DNA of 61,086 nucleotides from Planctomycetota bacterium (GTDB lineage Bacteria > Planctomycetota > UBA8108 > JACQVS01): positions 1 to 61,086 of the forward strand of contig JANQLS010000012.1 of assembly GCA_028280485.1 (NCBI GenBank), read 5' to 3'. The notes under the pieces were generated by a model. It was given only the letters and a program-made list of their open reading frames with translations. It was not told where the DNA came from and did no database searches. A program made the position numbers and the translations under genes. Shown piece after piece: positions 44,900-56,100 of this stretch; positions within the stretch are counted from its first letter, which is position 1, and each line of letters opens with the position of its first letter.

Positions 44900-46375
44900 A
44901 TGCCCAAAAATAAAAAAAAATCTAAATTCTCCCGGCTCAAACCCTATCTCTTCACGGCAGTCGCCTTAGGTTTATTAGCTGGCATTCCACTCTCGGTCTA
45001 CTTGGTTTGGACTTACGTAGATATCGCCCCACCGGATATCAGTGAATTGGAATTGGGGGAAGTGGATGATTCTCTGGTCGATAATGGATTTGAGTATATC
45101 AATAAGGATTATTCGAGTATCGATTGGGGGAATAAAAATCCTCAAAGAATCAGTATGTATTTCTTCTTAAATGAAAAGTTTCAAGTCCCAACATCGTTTA
45201 AATATGGGGAAGAATTTTCGATCGACTTGGAGGAAGCAAAGAAACTTATTGAACTCAATCAATCACATTTTGAAGATGTATCTAAAGCGATAAGCCAACA
45301 GCGGATTCAACCGCCGATCACCCCCATTTTCGAGGATGGGATCAATTATTATATTTATACACGAGGTCTCATCCAACTTCATGATATGAAGTTTTGGGTT
45401 CAACTTTCGAATAAGGATTATCCAGGTAGCTTAAACACCTCCATCGCACTCATCGCATTAGGGCAAAAATTGAAAATCGCCACGACCGCTCCAGGAGACT
45501 TTCTGATTGGCATGACCCTTCAGAGTGAGGGATACAAACAACTTCGCTGGGCCGCCGTCTTACCAGAATTTCCGTCTGATTTAATAGAGAAGGCAATCGA
45601 ATACTTAGATTCAGTTTCAACTCCTCCAAGCACGTTAGCCGAAGATATAAAGGTTGATTTCCAATTCAGAGTGAAGCGTTGCCAAGAAGTAAGGGACCTT
45701 TTAGCTGCGGGGAAAAAATCGGAAATTGATTATCTAAAAAATGATCAAAAACCTCGTTTCCTCTACAACGAAACCATAGACCACTTTCTTAAATACTATC
45801 GAGTTTATTTGGAAATTCAAAAGGCTTCAAATTTCCGAGAAATACCTACCTACTACTCCCATCGTCAAAGTTACTATAAAAATCTTGGTCCCTTCGAATT
45901 CTATCTTAAAAACCGAAATTCACTTGGTAGAAGGATCCTCAGGCATGAAGCCTCAGAAGTGCAATATACCATCGAAGAGTATTTTCGAAATGAGAGCTTT
46001 CGAAACCTTACAATGCTTAAATTAGCTGCCAGCCTTTACTACCGTGAAAAAAAATCTCTTCCAAGGAAACTCACGGAATTAGTACCTACTTATTTAGATT
46101 CGCTGGCACGAGATTCTCTAAATGGAAAAGAGTTTGGATATTCTCGTGATAAAAAATTGGTCTATTCAACTTACGAGTCTGGTGTGATCTATTATACTGA
46201 GCCTGAAGATGAGGTGGAAATCGATTTAAATAGCTACTTCGAATTTGAGAGGGAAGATGTGGATTACGTGGTTTCACCCAAGTCACCTTTAGAGAGTTCA
46301 ATGAATAGCAATTTGAATGACTTCTCTCTGTCACCGGCAGTTTATCTCGAGTTTCAGCCGGTTGAGGGGAATTAA
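44900..46375 (+). CDS. Membrane-anchored protein of unknown family, paralogue B
   Basis: 491 residues. Lys-rich start, one membrane helix (about 15-40, LFTAVALGLLAGIPLSVYLV), then APPDISELEL and a soluble helical domain. The C-terminal third has YREKKSLPRKLTELVPTYLD continuing SLARDSLNGKEFGYSRDKK, matching paralogue A at 36386-37825. It ends near an intrinsic terminator (46380). Dispersed duplicate of unknown function, about 7 kb from its paralogue. Confidence 0.65.
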   Translation: MPKNKKKSKFSRLKPYLFTAVALGLLAGIPLSVYLVWTYVDIAPPDISELELGEVDDSLVDNGFEYINKDYSSIDWGNKNPQRISMYFFLNEKFQVPTSFKYGEEFSIDLEEAKKLIELNQSHFEDVSKAISQQRIQPPITPIFEDGINYYIYTRGLIQLHDMKFWVQLSNKDYPGSLNTSIALIALGQKLKIATTAPGDFLIGMTLQSEGYKQLRWAAVLPEFPSDLIEKAIEYLDSVSTPPSTLAEDIKVDFQFRVKRCQEVRDLLAAGKKSEIDYLKNDQKPRFLYNETIDHFLKYYRVYLEIQKASNFREIPTYYSHRQSYYKNLGPFEFYLKNRNSLGRRILRHEASEVQYTIEEYFRNESFRNLTMLKLAASLYYREKKSLPRKLTELVPTYLDSLARDSLNGKEFGYSRDKKLVYSTYESGVIYYTEPEDEVEIDLNSYFEFEREDVDYVVSPKSPLESSMNSNLNDFSLSPAVYLEFQPVEGN

Positions 46376-46379
46376 AAAA

Positions 46380-46410
46380 AGCCACCCGCAAAGGGCGGCT
46401 TTGAATTTTT
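46380..46410 (+). terminator. Intrinsic terminator after paralogue B
   Basis: AGCCACCC (46380-46387) pairs with GGGCGGCT (46393-46400) with one mismatch, followed by TTTGAATTTTT. Confidence 0.75.
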
Positions 46411-46419
46411 GAGAAGTCG

Positions 46420-46563
46420 TTAACTAGCCCGGAGCGTAAGCGACGCGATGCGCCATCGCGTTGAACTTCCCACTAGTATGTTTTTACGGATAACTAAGGC
46501 AAATAGCTTCCACCCACGAAATAATTTAGCTATATCCCGTCGCTTACGCTCCGGGCTAGTTAA
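46420..46563. repeat. Inverted pair of the AGCCCGAAGCG family
   Basis: Left arm TTAACTAGCCCGGAGCGTAA ... (46420-46445) and the exact inverse at 46538-46563, 26 bp each, separated by 92 bp. Confidence 0.88.
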
Positions 46564-46635
46564 TTTTAGTGCTTAAATCGTGAGAATAAATTTAGAGTTA
46601 TTGGAAACTAAAAATTCACTGCCTCAGGGAGTGCC

Positions 46636-46700
46636 GTAGCCGAACTTTTAAAAGTTTGATTAGCTATACCGAGAGGGCGAATTTTTAGAAATTCGGCTCC
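46636..46700. repeat. GTAG-GCCGAA REPIN-like pair, decayed
   Basis: GTAG (46636-46639) followed by GCCGAACTT...AAGTTTG hairpin; inverted partner CGAATTTTTAGAAATTCGGC ending at 46697 with CTCC instead of CTAC. It ends 4 nt before the TAG stop of the DUF1501 gene (46707-46705), a few bases downstream in that gene's direction. Confidence 0.7.
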
Positions 46701-46704
46701 AATC

Positions 46705-48198
46705 CTAAGCCAACACTTCCTTCACCAATTTCCCGTGAACATCCGTCAAACGGAAATCCCGCCCTTGATGTTTAAACGTCAGTCTTTCGTGGTTCACGCC
46801 TAAGCAATGCAATATGGTGGCATTTAGGTCGTGAATATGAACCGGGTTTTCCGTCACGTTGTAACTGAAATCATCCGTTTCTCCGTGAAGAACGCCTGGT
46901 TTGATCCCACCACCGGCCATCCATTTGGTGAAACAACGAGGATGGTGGTCACGACCGTAATTCTGGCGAGTGAGTTTACCTTGGCAGTAAACCGTTCTTC
47001 CAAATTCTCCACCCCAAATCACGAGAGTGTCGTCGAGCATTCCACGTTGCTTGAGATCTTTAATCAAGGCCGCTGAAGGTTGATCGATGATTTTACATTG
47101 ACGGGTGATGTCATTCGGTAAATTACCGTGCTGATCCCACTGACGAATAAAGATTTGGGTAAAGCGAACTCCGCGCTCCGCCAATCGACGAGCTAACAAA
47201 CAGTTGGCGGCAAACGTACCGGGCTTCTTCGCTTCTTGACCGTAAAGCTCGTAGGTACTTTCAGGCTCATCTTTGATATCCGTCAACTCAGGAACGGAGG
47301 ACTGCATGCGATAAGCCATCTCGTACTGGGCAATTCGCGATTGAATCTCGGGATCCCCCACCGATTTAAATCGCTCATCGTTCAACTCCCCTAATGTATC
47401 CAGCATGCGACGTCGCATGTTAGCATCCAAGCCTGAAGGATTCGAAAGATAGAGAACAGGGTCTCCTGTCGAACGCAGGCTCACCCCTTGGTAACGAGTG
47501 GAAAGGAATCCAGCTCCCCAGAGTCGAGCGTAGAGCGCTTGGCCTCCGAACCCTCCATTCACCGTTGAATGTAAAACAACAAAGGAAGGTAAGTTGTTGT
47601 TCATACTTCCTAAACCATAGGAAACCCATGAACCGGTACTGGGTCGACCAGGAAGTTGACTTCCCGTTTGAATGTAAGTGATCGCCGGGTCGTGGTTGAT
47701 CGCTTCTGTATTCACCGTTTTGATTACCGAAATATCATCGATAATACTCGCGGTGTGAGGAAGCAATTCACTGATCCAGGTACCATTCGCTCCGTGTTGA
47801 GCAAATTTGAACTTTGAAGGAGCAATAGGGAAACGCTTTTGCCCCGAAGTCATCGTAGTGATGCGCTGGCCATTTCGAATGGAGTCGGGAAGATCTTTAT
47901 CGAACCACTTTTGAAGTTGTGGTTTGTAATCCCACATATCGAGTTGCGACGGTGCACCCGACATGAAAAGATAGATAACCCTTTTTGCTTTAGGGGCAAA
48001 GTGAGGCAAACCGGGCAAGCCACCTACGACTCCCGTATCCACCTTCTTATTGGGCTTATTAGGCTCAGCCGGAGAAGCAAACAGCTTAGGATTTAAAAGA
48101 GATGCCAAAGCCGCCGTACCGATTCCAGTAGCACTCTTACGAAAGAAGTGTCGGCGGGTTTCAATCAGTTCTGATTCTCTCAATGGATTCAAATTCAT
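46705..48198 (-). CDS. DUF1501 protein with Tat-like signal
   Basis: 497 residues from ATG at 48198, where [20 protein letters not shown] forms a Tat-like signal; the longer frame to 48267 overlaps the neighbouring gene and is rejected. [77 protein letters not shown] and [18 protein letters not shown] are typical of DUF1501, a family related to alkaline-phosphatase/sulfatase-like folds whose activity is unproved. The start is 11 nt after the upstream DUF1549/DUF1553 gene, the classic planctomycete two-gene unit. Confidence 0.92.
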   Translation of the reverse strand: MNLNPLRESELIETRRHFFRKSATGIGTAALASLLNPKLFASPAEPNKPNKKVDTGVVGGLPGLPHFAPKAKRVIYLFMSGAPSQLDMWDYKPQLQKWFDKDLPDSIRNGQRITTMTSGQKRFPIAPSKFKFAQHGANGTWISELLPHTASIIDDISVIKTVNTEAINHDPAITYIQTGSQLPGRPSTGSWVSYGLGSMNNNLPSFVVLHSTVNGGFGGQALYARLWGAGFLSTRYQGVSLRSTGDPVLYLSNPSGLDANMRRRMLDTLGELNDERFKSVGDPEIQSRIAQYEMAYRMQSSVPELTDIKDEPESTYELYGQEAKKPGTFAANCLLARRLAERGVRFTQIFIRQWDQHGNLPNDITRQCKIIDQPSAALIKDLKQRGMLDDTLVIWGGEFGRTVYCQGKLTRQNYGRDHHPRCFTKWMAGGGIKPGVLHGETDDFSYNVTENPVHIHDLNATILHCLGVNHERLTFKHQGRDFRLTDVHGKLVKEVLA

Positions 48199-48209
48199 GA
48201 TTCGACCTA

Positions 48210-51200
48210 TTATCCTTTCGTAACCGTTTCGCTGAGATTGAGGATTAAGTGAGTGACCATCGTCCAAGAAGCCAATTCTTCTGGATTCAAGGAGGGATCT
48301 CGGGGTGACTCCCCAACCGATAACAACTTCACGGCTTGAGCCTTGTCTTTTTGATAATCTTTTAAGGAAGCGTTATAGAGAGCTAATAGAGCCTTCTGTT
48401 CTTTCGCACTCGGATTCCGAGTGAGAGTCGATCGGAAGGCAAATACTAATCGCTCTTCCACCGTCTTCCCGCCTTCTTTCATAACGCGTTCAGCGAATTT
48501 CCGCGCAGCTTCCACGAACTGAACGTCGTTCATGAGAACTAAAGCCTGAAGAGGAGTATTCGTTCGGGCGCGTCGAACCTGACAGGTCTCCCGATCAGGA
48601 GCATCGAAGGTCGACATCGAAGGCGGAGGCGAAGTCCTCTTCCAAAAGGTGTACATACTTCGTCGATAAAGCTTGTCTCCTTTATCCTGCCTGAAAACCG
48701 AAGTATTACTTCCTCCGAAACCAACGGGCTTCCACAGGTTGGGTGGTTGGTAAGGCTTAACACTCTTCCCTCCGATGGTCCCAACGAGCAATCCACTCAC
48801 CCTCAGGGCTTGATCGCGAATCACTTCAGCATCCAATCGGAAACGTGCCCCTCGAGCGTAAAATCGATTCTCAGGGTCTTTCGCTAATTTCTCTTTTTGA
48901 ACGATAGAAGATTGTCGGTAAGTCGCCGACATCACCAGCATCTTCATGAAGCGTTTCATATCCCAACCGGTTTCGATGAAGTTAACGGATAACCAGTCTA
49001 ATAATTCGGGATGTGTCGGGTGCTCTCCCTGAACCCCAAAGTCTTCTGAAGTTTTAACTAAGCCCGTGCCGAAGAGTTGTTGCCAAAATCGATTCACCGT
49101 CACCCTTGAAGTCAATGGGTGATCTTTCTGAACGAGCCACTTCGCTAAACCCAATCGATTGGCGGGTTGATCCTTCACTACCGGAGCGATCCAATCGGGA
49201 GTCTTAGAATCAACTTTTTCCCGCTTCAACGTGTATTCCCCTCGCTCTAAAATATAAGCCTGACGGGGAGTCTTTCGATCTTCCATGATCAAGGTGGAAG
49301 GAATCGCTTTTTGAATATCGGAGAGCTTCTTCTTGATCGTCTCTTGTTGTTGGCGAGGTTGAGCCAACTTCGCTTGGGTAGAAGGATTCACGTGCTCAAG
49401 ATAGTAGCGAGTCAACTGAGTGGTTTGATCTTTTGATCGTTTGTCTTTTTGAATTTTAAGAATCGCCGAAATAGGACCGGGAACTTGAGTGTACTGAGTT
49501 TTCGCTTGGTACTGTTCCCAAATTGAAAGCGACTCTAACTGCTCTTTAGACAAGGGAGCCACTGTGACGATACCCGCCTTATCCCAATAGACGGTCCCTC
49601 CGTATTGAGTGAAGGCCCAGCCATTGAGTTGGGCTCCGGGTTTGAGTCCAACCTTCTCAGCGGGAACTTCTAAGCGTACCCACTTACCCAACTCGGGCAA
49701 CTTTCCGAATCGTAAGTTTGTATGATTGTTACGCCCAGGGGCGTGTCCTTTATCAGCGCCCCAAAATGCTCTATGCTCCCAACTGCCGGCATTGAACTGA
49801 AGCTGAACCGTTTCGGGAGGATTTTTAGGATCCAAGTAAACGTAAGCGAAAAGACTATCGTTCTTTCCGATGACAAGTTTGTTCTTAGCGTCGGTAAAGA
49901 AGTGCTGACTTAAGCCCGCAGCCGTTCGAACGCTCGCGTTTTTGCCGCTGAAGACTTTTTCTTTGCCAATCTTATCGACAAACTTCCAAGAATTACCAAG
50001 TTCATTACCACTGGGTTTGGCCCCTTCAGGTAACTTGTCATCGAACCAAACTCGGTCTTGCTTTTTGATCTCATCCAGCTTTTGACCAACGTGAGGATCT
50101 TCGTATTTCAAACTGATCAATGTCGATTGAAGATTCTTTTGTGCAACCTGAAGATCCTTGTTAAGTTTTTCTTGTTGAGCAATTTGTTCGGCGGTGGGTG
50201 CCTTAATCGAGGGAGGAGGATAAAGGACATTTCTGTCCATAGCCGCTTCCGTCAAACTGTAAAAGTATGAGAAGAGCTGATAGAAATCCTTTTGAGTCAT
50301 GGGATCAAATTTATGATCGTGACAACTGGAACAACCCGCCGTTAAGCCCAACCAAACGGTTGAAGTCGTTTCGACTCTCTCGACCGCATAGCGAACGTAA
50401 TACTCCGCATCGATGGATCCGCCTTCCCCAGTGGTCACATTGCAACGATTGAAACCCGTTGCCACCTTTTGTTGAACAGTAGAGTTCGGGAGCAAATCTC
50501 CTGCGAGTTGTTCAATTGTGAACTGATCGAAAGGTTGGTTTTTATTGAACGAATTAATGACCCAATCACGATAAGGCCATATTCCTCGTTCGTTATCTAA
50601 GTGCAAACCATGTGTGTCAGCATAACGCGCGGCATCGAGCCAAATGCGAGCCATGTGCTCACCGTAGCGTTCGGAAGCCAACAAACGATCGACCACTCGT
50701 TCGTAAGCATTTTTAGACTTATCGTTCAAGAATTTTTCGATCTCTTGAACCGTTGGTGGCAAACCCGTCAAATCCAAAGTTAAACGACGAATCAAGGTTG
50801 CCCGATCAGCCTCAGCCTCCTGGCTTAAACCCAACGCCTTCAATCGCATTTGGATAAAGAGATCCACCTCGTTGATAGCTTGCGCCTGAGGTAGCTTCTT
50901 AGGAACGGAACTCTTTTTAGGAGCGACAAACGCCCAGTGCTTGCCCCACTTCGCCCCGGAATCGATCCATTTCTTGATGAGAGCAATTTCTTTTTTGCTG
51001 AGTTGCTTCCCCGTCTCTTTGGGAGGCATGCGATCGTCGGGGTCATCAGTAATGAGTCTTTGGAAGACTGCGCTCTTTGAACTATCTCCCTTGACGATGC
51101 CTCGCTGCTTCGACTTGAGTTCGAGAAAGGCTCCTTCCTCGAGATCTAAGCGAAGCCCTGCTTTTCGCTCGGCCTCATCGGGCCCGTGACAAGCAAAACA

Positions 51201-51326
51201 ATTGTTCGAGAGAATCGGTAAAATATCTCGACTGAAATCGACCTCTTCTTCCGCCTGAAGCGTCGGGAGAAAAAGAGCCAACATTAAAAAGGAATAGATA
51301 ATTGTATTTTTAAAGTTCTTCTTCAT
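48210..51326 (-). CDS. PSCyt1-DUF1549-DUF1553 protein
   Basis: 1038 residues. Signal peptide 1-25. PSCyt1 domain with C43-F-A-C46-H47 ([10 protein letters not shown]) and [12 protein letters not shown]1549 (PSCyt2) at about 155-360: [48 protein letters not shown], and [18 protein letters not shown], a second CxxCH. A concanavalin-like insert follows (about 430-590). DUF1553 (PSD1) lies at about 725-1000: [53 protein letters not shown]. It is the standard partner of DUF1501; known only as a putative multiheme secreted protein of unproved function. Confidence 0.93.
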   Translation of the reverse strand: MKKNFKNTIIYSFLMLALFLPTLQAEEEVDFSRDILPILSNNCFACHGPDEAERKAGLRLDLEEGAFLELKSKQRGIVKGDSSKSAVFQRLITDDPDDRMPPKETGKQLSKKEIALIKKWIDSGAKWGKHWAFVAPKKSSVPKKLPQAQAINEVDLFIQMRLKALGLSQEAEADRATLIRRLTLDLTGLPPTVQEIEKFLNDKSKNAYERVVDRLLASERYGEHMARIWLDAARYADTHGLHLDNERGIWPYRDWVINSFNKNQPFDQFTIEQLAGDLLPNSTVQQKVATGFNRCNVTTGEGGSIDAEYYVRYAVERVETTSTVWLGLTAGCSSCHDHKFDPMTQKDFYQLFSYFYSLTEAAMDRNVLYPPPSIKAPTAEQIAQQEKLNKDLQVAQKNLQSTLISLKYEDPHVGQKLDEIKKQDRVWFDDKLPEGAKPSGNELGNSWKFVDKIGKEKVFSGKNASVRTAAGLSQHFFTDAKNKLVIGKNDSLFAYVYLDPKNPPETVQLQFNAGSWEHRAFWGADKGHAPGRNNHTNLRFGKLPELGKWVRLEVPAEKVGLKPGAQLNGWAFTQYGGTVYWDKAGIVTVAPLSKEQLESLSIWEQYQAKTQYTQVPGPISAILKIQKDKRSKDQTTQLTRYYLEHVNPSTQAKLAQPRQQQETIKKKLSDIQKAIPSTLIMEDRKTPRQAYILERGEYTLKREKVDSKTPDWIAPVVKDQPANRLGLAKWLVQKDHPLTSRVTVNRFWQQLFGTGLVKTSEDFGVQGEHPTHPELLDWLSVNFIETGWDMKRFMKMLVMSATYRQSSIVQKEKLAKDPENRFYARGARFRLDAEVIRDQALRVSGLLVGTIGGKSVKPYQPPNLWKPVGFGGSNTSVFRQDKGDKLYRRSMYTFWKRTSPPPSMSTFDAPDRETCQVRRARTNTPLQALVLMNDVQFVEAARKFAERVMKEGGKTVEERLVFAFRSTLTRNPSAKEQKALLALYNASLKDYQKDKAQAVKLLSVGESPRDPSLNPEELASWTMVTHLILNLSETVTKG

Positions 51327-51534
51327 GGAATGAATCTTTGACGGAAATCTTTAACTTTACGCGCCGGATGTAACGAGCAGTATCTCTTCACTTAATCGCG
51401 AAATACAGTCAACTCAATCGCCAGCTTTAAGACAAAGCGTGAGATAACGATTCCAAAGAGAATATACCCAAATTAATCAGCTATTTTACCCCAATATCTG
51501 GTGGATCGTAAACGTGAGAAATCCAAAATTGCTC

Positions 51535-51600
51535 GTAGCCGAACTCGCAAAAAGTTTGGCAGGTTACGTCGATCGGCCCAATTTTTACAAATTCGGCTAC
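51535..51600. repeat. REPIN-like inverted pair, GTAG-GCCGAA family
   Basis: GTAG (51535-51538) plus hairpin GCCGAACT...AGTTTGGC to 51560, spacer, then an inverted hairpin ending GCCGAAT-family, CTAC at 51597-51600. Compact 66-bp unit in the divergent gap between the PSCyt1 and sulfatase genes. Confidence 0.85.
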
Positions 51601-51711
51601 GTAAATAGGAATTTGAGCTACTAACGTTTTTTTCAATCGATTGTCATGAGATAATTAAACTTCAAAAAATTTAGGCAAGAACCATTCAATTCAAATACTG
51701 CAATCACCATC

Positions 51712-53064
51712 ATGACCCGACTCCAATTCCTCCTCCTCGCCATCCTCTCCCTTGGCCTTCTAAGCGCCGACCGTCCCAACATCGTCGTTCTTTATTCTGA
51801 TGATGCTGGCTATGCCGATTTTGGATTTCAGCCCAATGTCGCTGAGGACATGAAATCTTGGACTCCGAATATCGATAAGATTGCGAATGAAGGAGCTCGC
51901 TTCACTAATGCTTACATGTCGGCCTGTGTTTGCTCCCCCTCACGGGCGGGATTGATGACAGGTCGTTACCAGGGTCGTTTCGGTTACGATAACAACCTTC
52001 CCCCGGGGATGAAGAACGGTTTATCTCTTAAGGAAACTTTTATCTCAAAGCGATTACAAAAACTGGGCTACAAAACGGGCTTAGTCGGGAAATGGCATTT
52101 GGGTTACCCCCAAAAATTCCATCCCAATAAAAGAGGTTGGGATTGGTTTTACGGCTTGCTTCAAGGATCGCGAGGTTACTTCCCTTACAAAAACCCATCT
52201 CCTCACCGAGTGATTCAAGAAAATGGTCAACCCACCCCTGAAGAAGGCTACGTCACTGACCGTTTCGGAGATGCCGCTTGTCGATTTATTGAAGAGAACC
52301 ACGAATCCCCATTTTATCTCTTCGTTTCTTTCACCGCTCCTCACGGCCCCCTTCAACCCAAAGAAGAAGATTACAAAAAGCTCGGTCACATCAAAAATGT
52401 ACGAAGAAGAAAATTTGCGGGCTTAGTCGTTTCTTTAGATCAAAACGTGGGAAAAATTTTAGCCTCACTCAAAAAACACAAGGTGGAAAAGAACACCTTA
52501 GTGCTCTTCACGAATGACAATGGAGGGCAAACTCAAGTAGGCGCGAACAACACCCCTCTCAGAGGCCGTAAAGGAAATTTATATGAGGGAGGCATCCGAG
52601 TTCCTTGGGCGATGCGTTGGCCTAAAAAGATTCAACCCAAATCCGTCGTTCAAACTCCCGTAGTCGCTTTGGATTTAGCTCCAACTTTCTTTACTCTAGC
52701 CGGCGGTCAAATGGATGAGACGGCCAAGTTTGATGGCGTTGATTTCTCTAAGATAATTACTGGAGAACAAAAGAATTTACCGCTTAGAAAATTGTACTGG
52801 AGGAAAGGGGGTTCCAATGGCGACATCGCCATTCGTCATGGAAAGTGGAAGCTTATTCAGACTCGTGGAAAAGGAAACTCCAAATATGAACTCTATAATT
52901 TAGAAAAAGATCTTTCTGAAACAGAAGACATTCAATCGGCAAATGCGAAAGTCTTTAACGATTTGAAAACTTCATTAGTCGATTGGGAAAAGCTCCTCAT
53001 CGAACCCTACTGGGGCCCCGGTGCGAAGGGATATAAGCCCGGGAAGCGTAAAAGGAAGAAATAG
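51712..53064 (+). CDS. Secreted type I sulfatase
   Basis: 450 residues. Signal peptide 1-18 (ends LLSADRP). RPNIVVLYSDDAGYADFG supplies the metal-binding Asp pair (30-31). C74-S-P-S-R78 is the CxPxR motif in which Cys is converted to formylglycine. GKWHLGYPQKFHPNKRGWDW is the second sulfatase signature. FLFTNDNGGQTQVG (LVLFTNDNGG) and RKGNLYEGGIRVPWAMRW are also family traits. The C-terminus is Lys/Arg-rich. It probably removes sulfate from polysaccharides; substrate unknown. A formylglycine-generating enzyme was not seen in the window. It is followed after 2 nt by a REPIN-like element. Confidence 0.93.
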   Translation: MTRLQFLLLAILSLGLLSADRPNIVVLYSDDAGYADFGFQPNVAEDMKSWTPNIDKIANEGARFTNAYMSACVCSPSRAGLMTGRYQGRFGYDNNLPPGMKNGLSLKETFISKRLQKLGYKTGLVGKWHLGYPQKFHPNKRGWDWFYGLLQGSRGYFPYKNPSPHRVIQENGQPTPEEGYVTDRFGDAACRFIEENHESPFYLFVSFTAPHGPLQPKEEDYKKLGHIKNVRRRKFAGLVVSLDQNVGKILASLKKHKVEKNTLVLFTNDNGGQTQVGANNTPLRGRKGNLYEGGIRVPWAMRWPKKIQPKSVVQTPVVALDLAPTFFTLAGGQMDETAKFDGVDFSKIITGEQKNLPLRKLYWRKGGSNGDIAIRHGKWKLIQTRGKGNSKYELYNLEKDLSETEDIQSANAKVFNDLKTSLVDWEKLLIEPYWGPGAKGYKPGKRKRKK

Positions 53065-53066
53065 AT

Positions 53067-53167
53067 GTAGGGGCAGGGCTTGCCCCTGCCCGTTTCCCGA
53101 AAGGCAAATCCCGCATTCGAGTTCTTATTGAATTCAGGGAAAAGGCGACCACAAAGGTCGCCCCTAC
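53067..53167. repeat. REPIN-like pair with two different hairpins (GTAGGGGC family)
   Basis: GTAG (53067-53070) and hairpin GGGCAGGG/CCCTGCCC; inverted partner GGCGACC/GGTCGCC with CTAC at 53164-53167. Left and right hairpins differ, so the pair joins two sub-families. It begins 2 nt after the sulfatase stop. Confidence 0.8.
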
Positions 53168-53196
53168 AGGGCAATTAGATATTTATAATTTAACGA

Positions 53197-56100
53197 TCAA
53201 TCTTGAAGCACATCAGCGCTAAATCGATAATAACTCTGAAGCGTCAACGCGCCCATCGCGGTGCTCCAGATACGCCCAAAATCTCCGTAAGGCATCCACG
53301 ATCCTCGCTCACAATCTTTTTGATCGGAAATTATCGAATCGAGAAAGGCCGGCTTCATCGCCTTATTCCAATTTCCCCAAACCGCACCTCCATGAAAGAG
53401 TGCCGCTTGAGTGCCAAAGAAATGATACTCATTAGGATAGTTTTTAAACCTTCCGCCGTGCTTCGGAAGCCCTTTCATCAATTGATTCAAAGCCCCTGAA
53501 ACTCGAGCATCCTTAGAACTTTGTTTCAACAAAGTTCGACAAAACAACCCGACCACTGTCGTCGACAAGCCTCCTCCACTGCGAACTTCTTCGTGTTCAT
53601 CAATAGAGAGAGATTCCCCCACTTTGGCGTTGGGCTGTAGAATTTCGTAGGCAAAACCGGCTTTTAAATGCCCCTCGGTTTTACTCAGAGTCATGCGATC
53701 GAGATAGTCTCTCAGAACGACCAAATTCGTTGCCGGAATTTTAATCCCAGCTGCTTGAGCGGTTAATAAAGCTAAAAGATTCCAACCACTGAAGGTCGTT
53801 CGACTCTCATTGTGGAACCAACCCCAACCCCCATTTTTAAATTGACGTCTTAAGATGGCTTGAACAGCGCGTTCGACCACAGGGCGCAGTTCACAATCAC
53901 GAGTCATGATGTAGGCTTCCGTCACTGCGATCGTTGCAATGGGATGCGATCGATAAACGTAACTGTGATGATCTCCAACAAACAAACCGGAAGCAGCTTG
54001 CCTGGAACGTAAATACTTTAAACCCTTCCGCACCGTTTCTCGGTATTCTCCCGAACGATGGGTGTGTCCGGCTCCAAGAAAAGCCATCAGGGCGATACCC
54101 GTAATTTGAGTATCCCATAATCGCTTTTTCACTTTTGTAATTTTCTCCCAAGCTTCTCGTTCGGGGCAAGTCAAGGCCCATTCGTCGGTGTCCCAACGTC
54201 CATCCTTATTTTGATGCTGAGCTAACCACCTCAAGGCAGACTTCATCGCCTGCTCCGTCTTGGGTGTTCCACCCCGTTTTTTCAGAGCTTGAATACGGGC
54301 TCGTCCCGTTCTCTCCGCAAAGGCTTCAGGAATAAAAAATGCGTTTGTCGCCCCCAATTCATCGCAAGGATTATGCACTTTCCCAATTTTGACTTTTTGA
54401 GAATTGGCCTCCCAAAAATTCATCCAATCGATGGGCTCTAATCCTATGGTTTTTCCGGTGACCTTAATCAGAACTTCTCGAACTCGCAGTCGATCACCTC
54501 GCTTCGTTCGCTTCAGCAATGCGATGAGATCAGGAACGCTCCGTCGATCAGGGCGGTCGCCTAAAGCCTCTGCCGCCGCAATGCTCACTTTTAAATTTTT
54601 ATCTTTGAGGCCTGCCAGCAAACAATCGACAACCGGAGAACCCGGCGTTTTTGCCAGAGCCCACATCAATCCTTCTCGTTCGTATACAGACTTCGTGTCG
54701 TAAAACTTTTGAGTCAGTATCCGAATGCTATTGAGATCTTTCTCTCGACTCAGAATCTCGGAGAGCACTCTTCTTACAATTTCGGAGTGATCTTTCATAT
54801 ATGCAGAAAGTAACTCTGTTGCTTCAGGCCCACCGGGCTCGGAGAACTTCAGCAGATGCAAAGCACGAAGAAATGGATCCTTTTCTTTTCGCATCCGAGT
54901 GGTCAGAAGACGACTCGCATAATCAAATCGAACCTTCCACTCCGGTTCACCGGCAAAGGGAGAATTGAAGTAGTGCTCCATCAATTTTTTAAATTGGGGA
55001 AGCTTTCGAAGCTCGGCGAGTCGGGGCTCAGATCGAATCGCTTTGATGTTCCTAAATCCTAAGCGAAGCGCCATGACAAAAGCTTGATGGGCATTTTTAG
55101 CTTGGCGAAGAACGGTATAGCCGATGGTGAGATCATAGTAGGCATCGAAGAGTGTCGCATCCGCCTTTAGCGCGAGATGGATACTGTCGATACCTTCCTT
55201 AGCTTGCTCTAATCCAATAAGGGCCTGCCCCTGCCACCAAAGAAGCCTGGGATCAGGTTCAGAATTGTTGACTAAAGCCTTTTTCAAAAGCTCAATCGCT
55301 TCGGAGTACTTTTCTTGACGGATCAATCCCGGCACTCTTCGCTGAGCGATAACCACCGGGCTCGGAGGCTTGGGCTTTGGAACGGGCTTAGCTTCAACTT
55401 TGGGTGTCGGCTTCTTTTGTTCTTCTTCCGAAATGGGATCGCCCACTTGCCCCCCATCGACGACCTCTTTGATTTCAACTTCCTTGGGGACATCCACTTC
55501 GACCTTCTTAACCGACTTAGACGAACTCACTTGGGAAGGTGATACTTTTGAAGGCTTTTTGGGATTCGGGGAAACATGAGCCAACTCGATGGTTTCCTTA
55601 GAACTCGATCTTTTGTACTTATCTTCAAAGTAATCTCTTAAACTCGCGGGATCTAAGCGAGCTAAACTCTTAAGGGCGACCTCTTGGGTGATTCGATCTT
55701 TAGATCGAAGAGCCCGAATTAAGACTTGTCGAGATCTTAAGGACTCGTATTCCCCCAAAGCCAGAATCGCAAACAGGCGAACCTCGGGGCGCGAAGCTCC
55801 GACCGAAATCTCTAAGGATTCGAATGTGGATTCTTTAACTCCGGATTCATTGAGTTGATCTAAACAAAAAAGAGCAACCAGTCGGTAAAGTTCATCGGAA
55901 TCTTTCTTCCAGGTCTCCAGTTTTGCTATTGCGGTTTTATCTCTCACATGAGTCAAAACTCGAGCCGCATTGATTCGTACCATCAAGGCATCCGAATCTA
56001 AGGCGGAATGTAAGTCTGCCAAATTGAGAGAGCTTTGGTTTTTTAACAACTCTCCCAAGAGTTCTCCGGGTTGAGAGGGGTTTTCGTAGAAGGGCTTATT

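Noticed and set aside
48199..48267. N-terminal extension of the DUF1501 protein into the upstream gene
   Set aside because: It would overlap the DUF1549/DUF1553 gene and precede the Tat-like signal.
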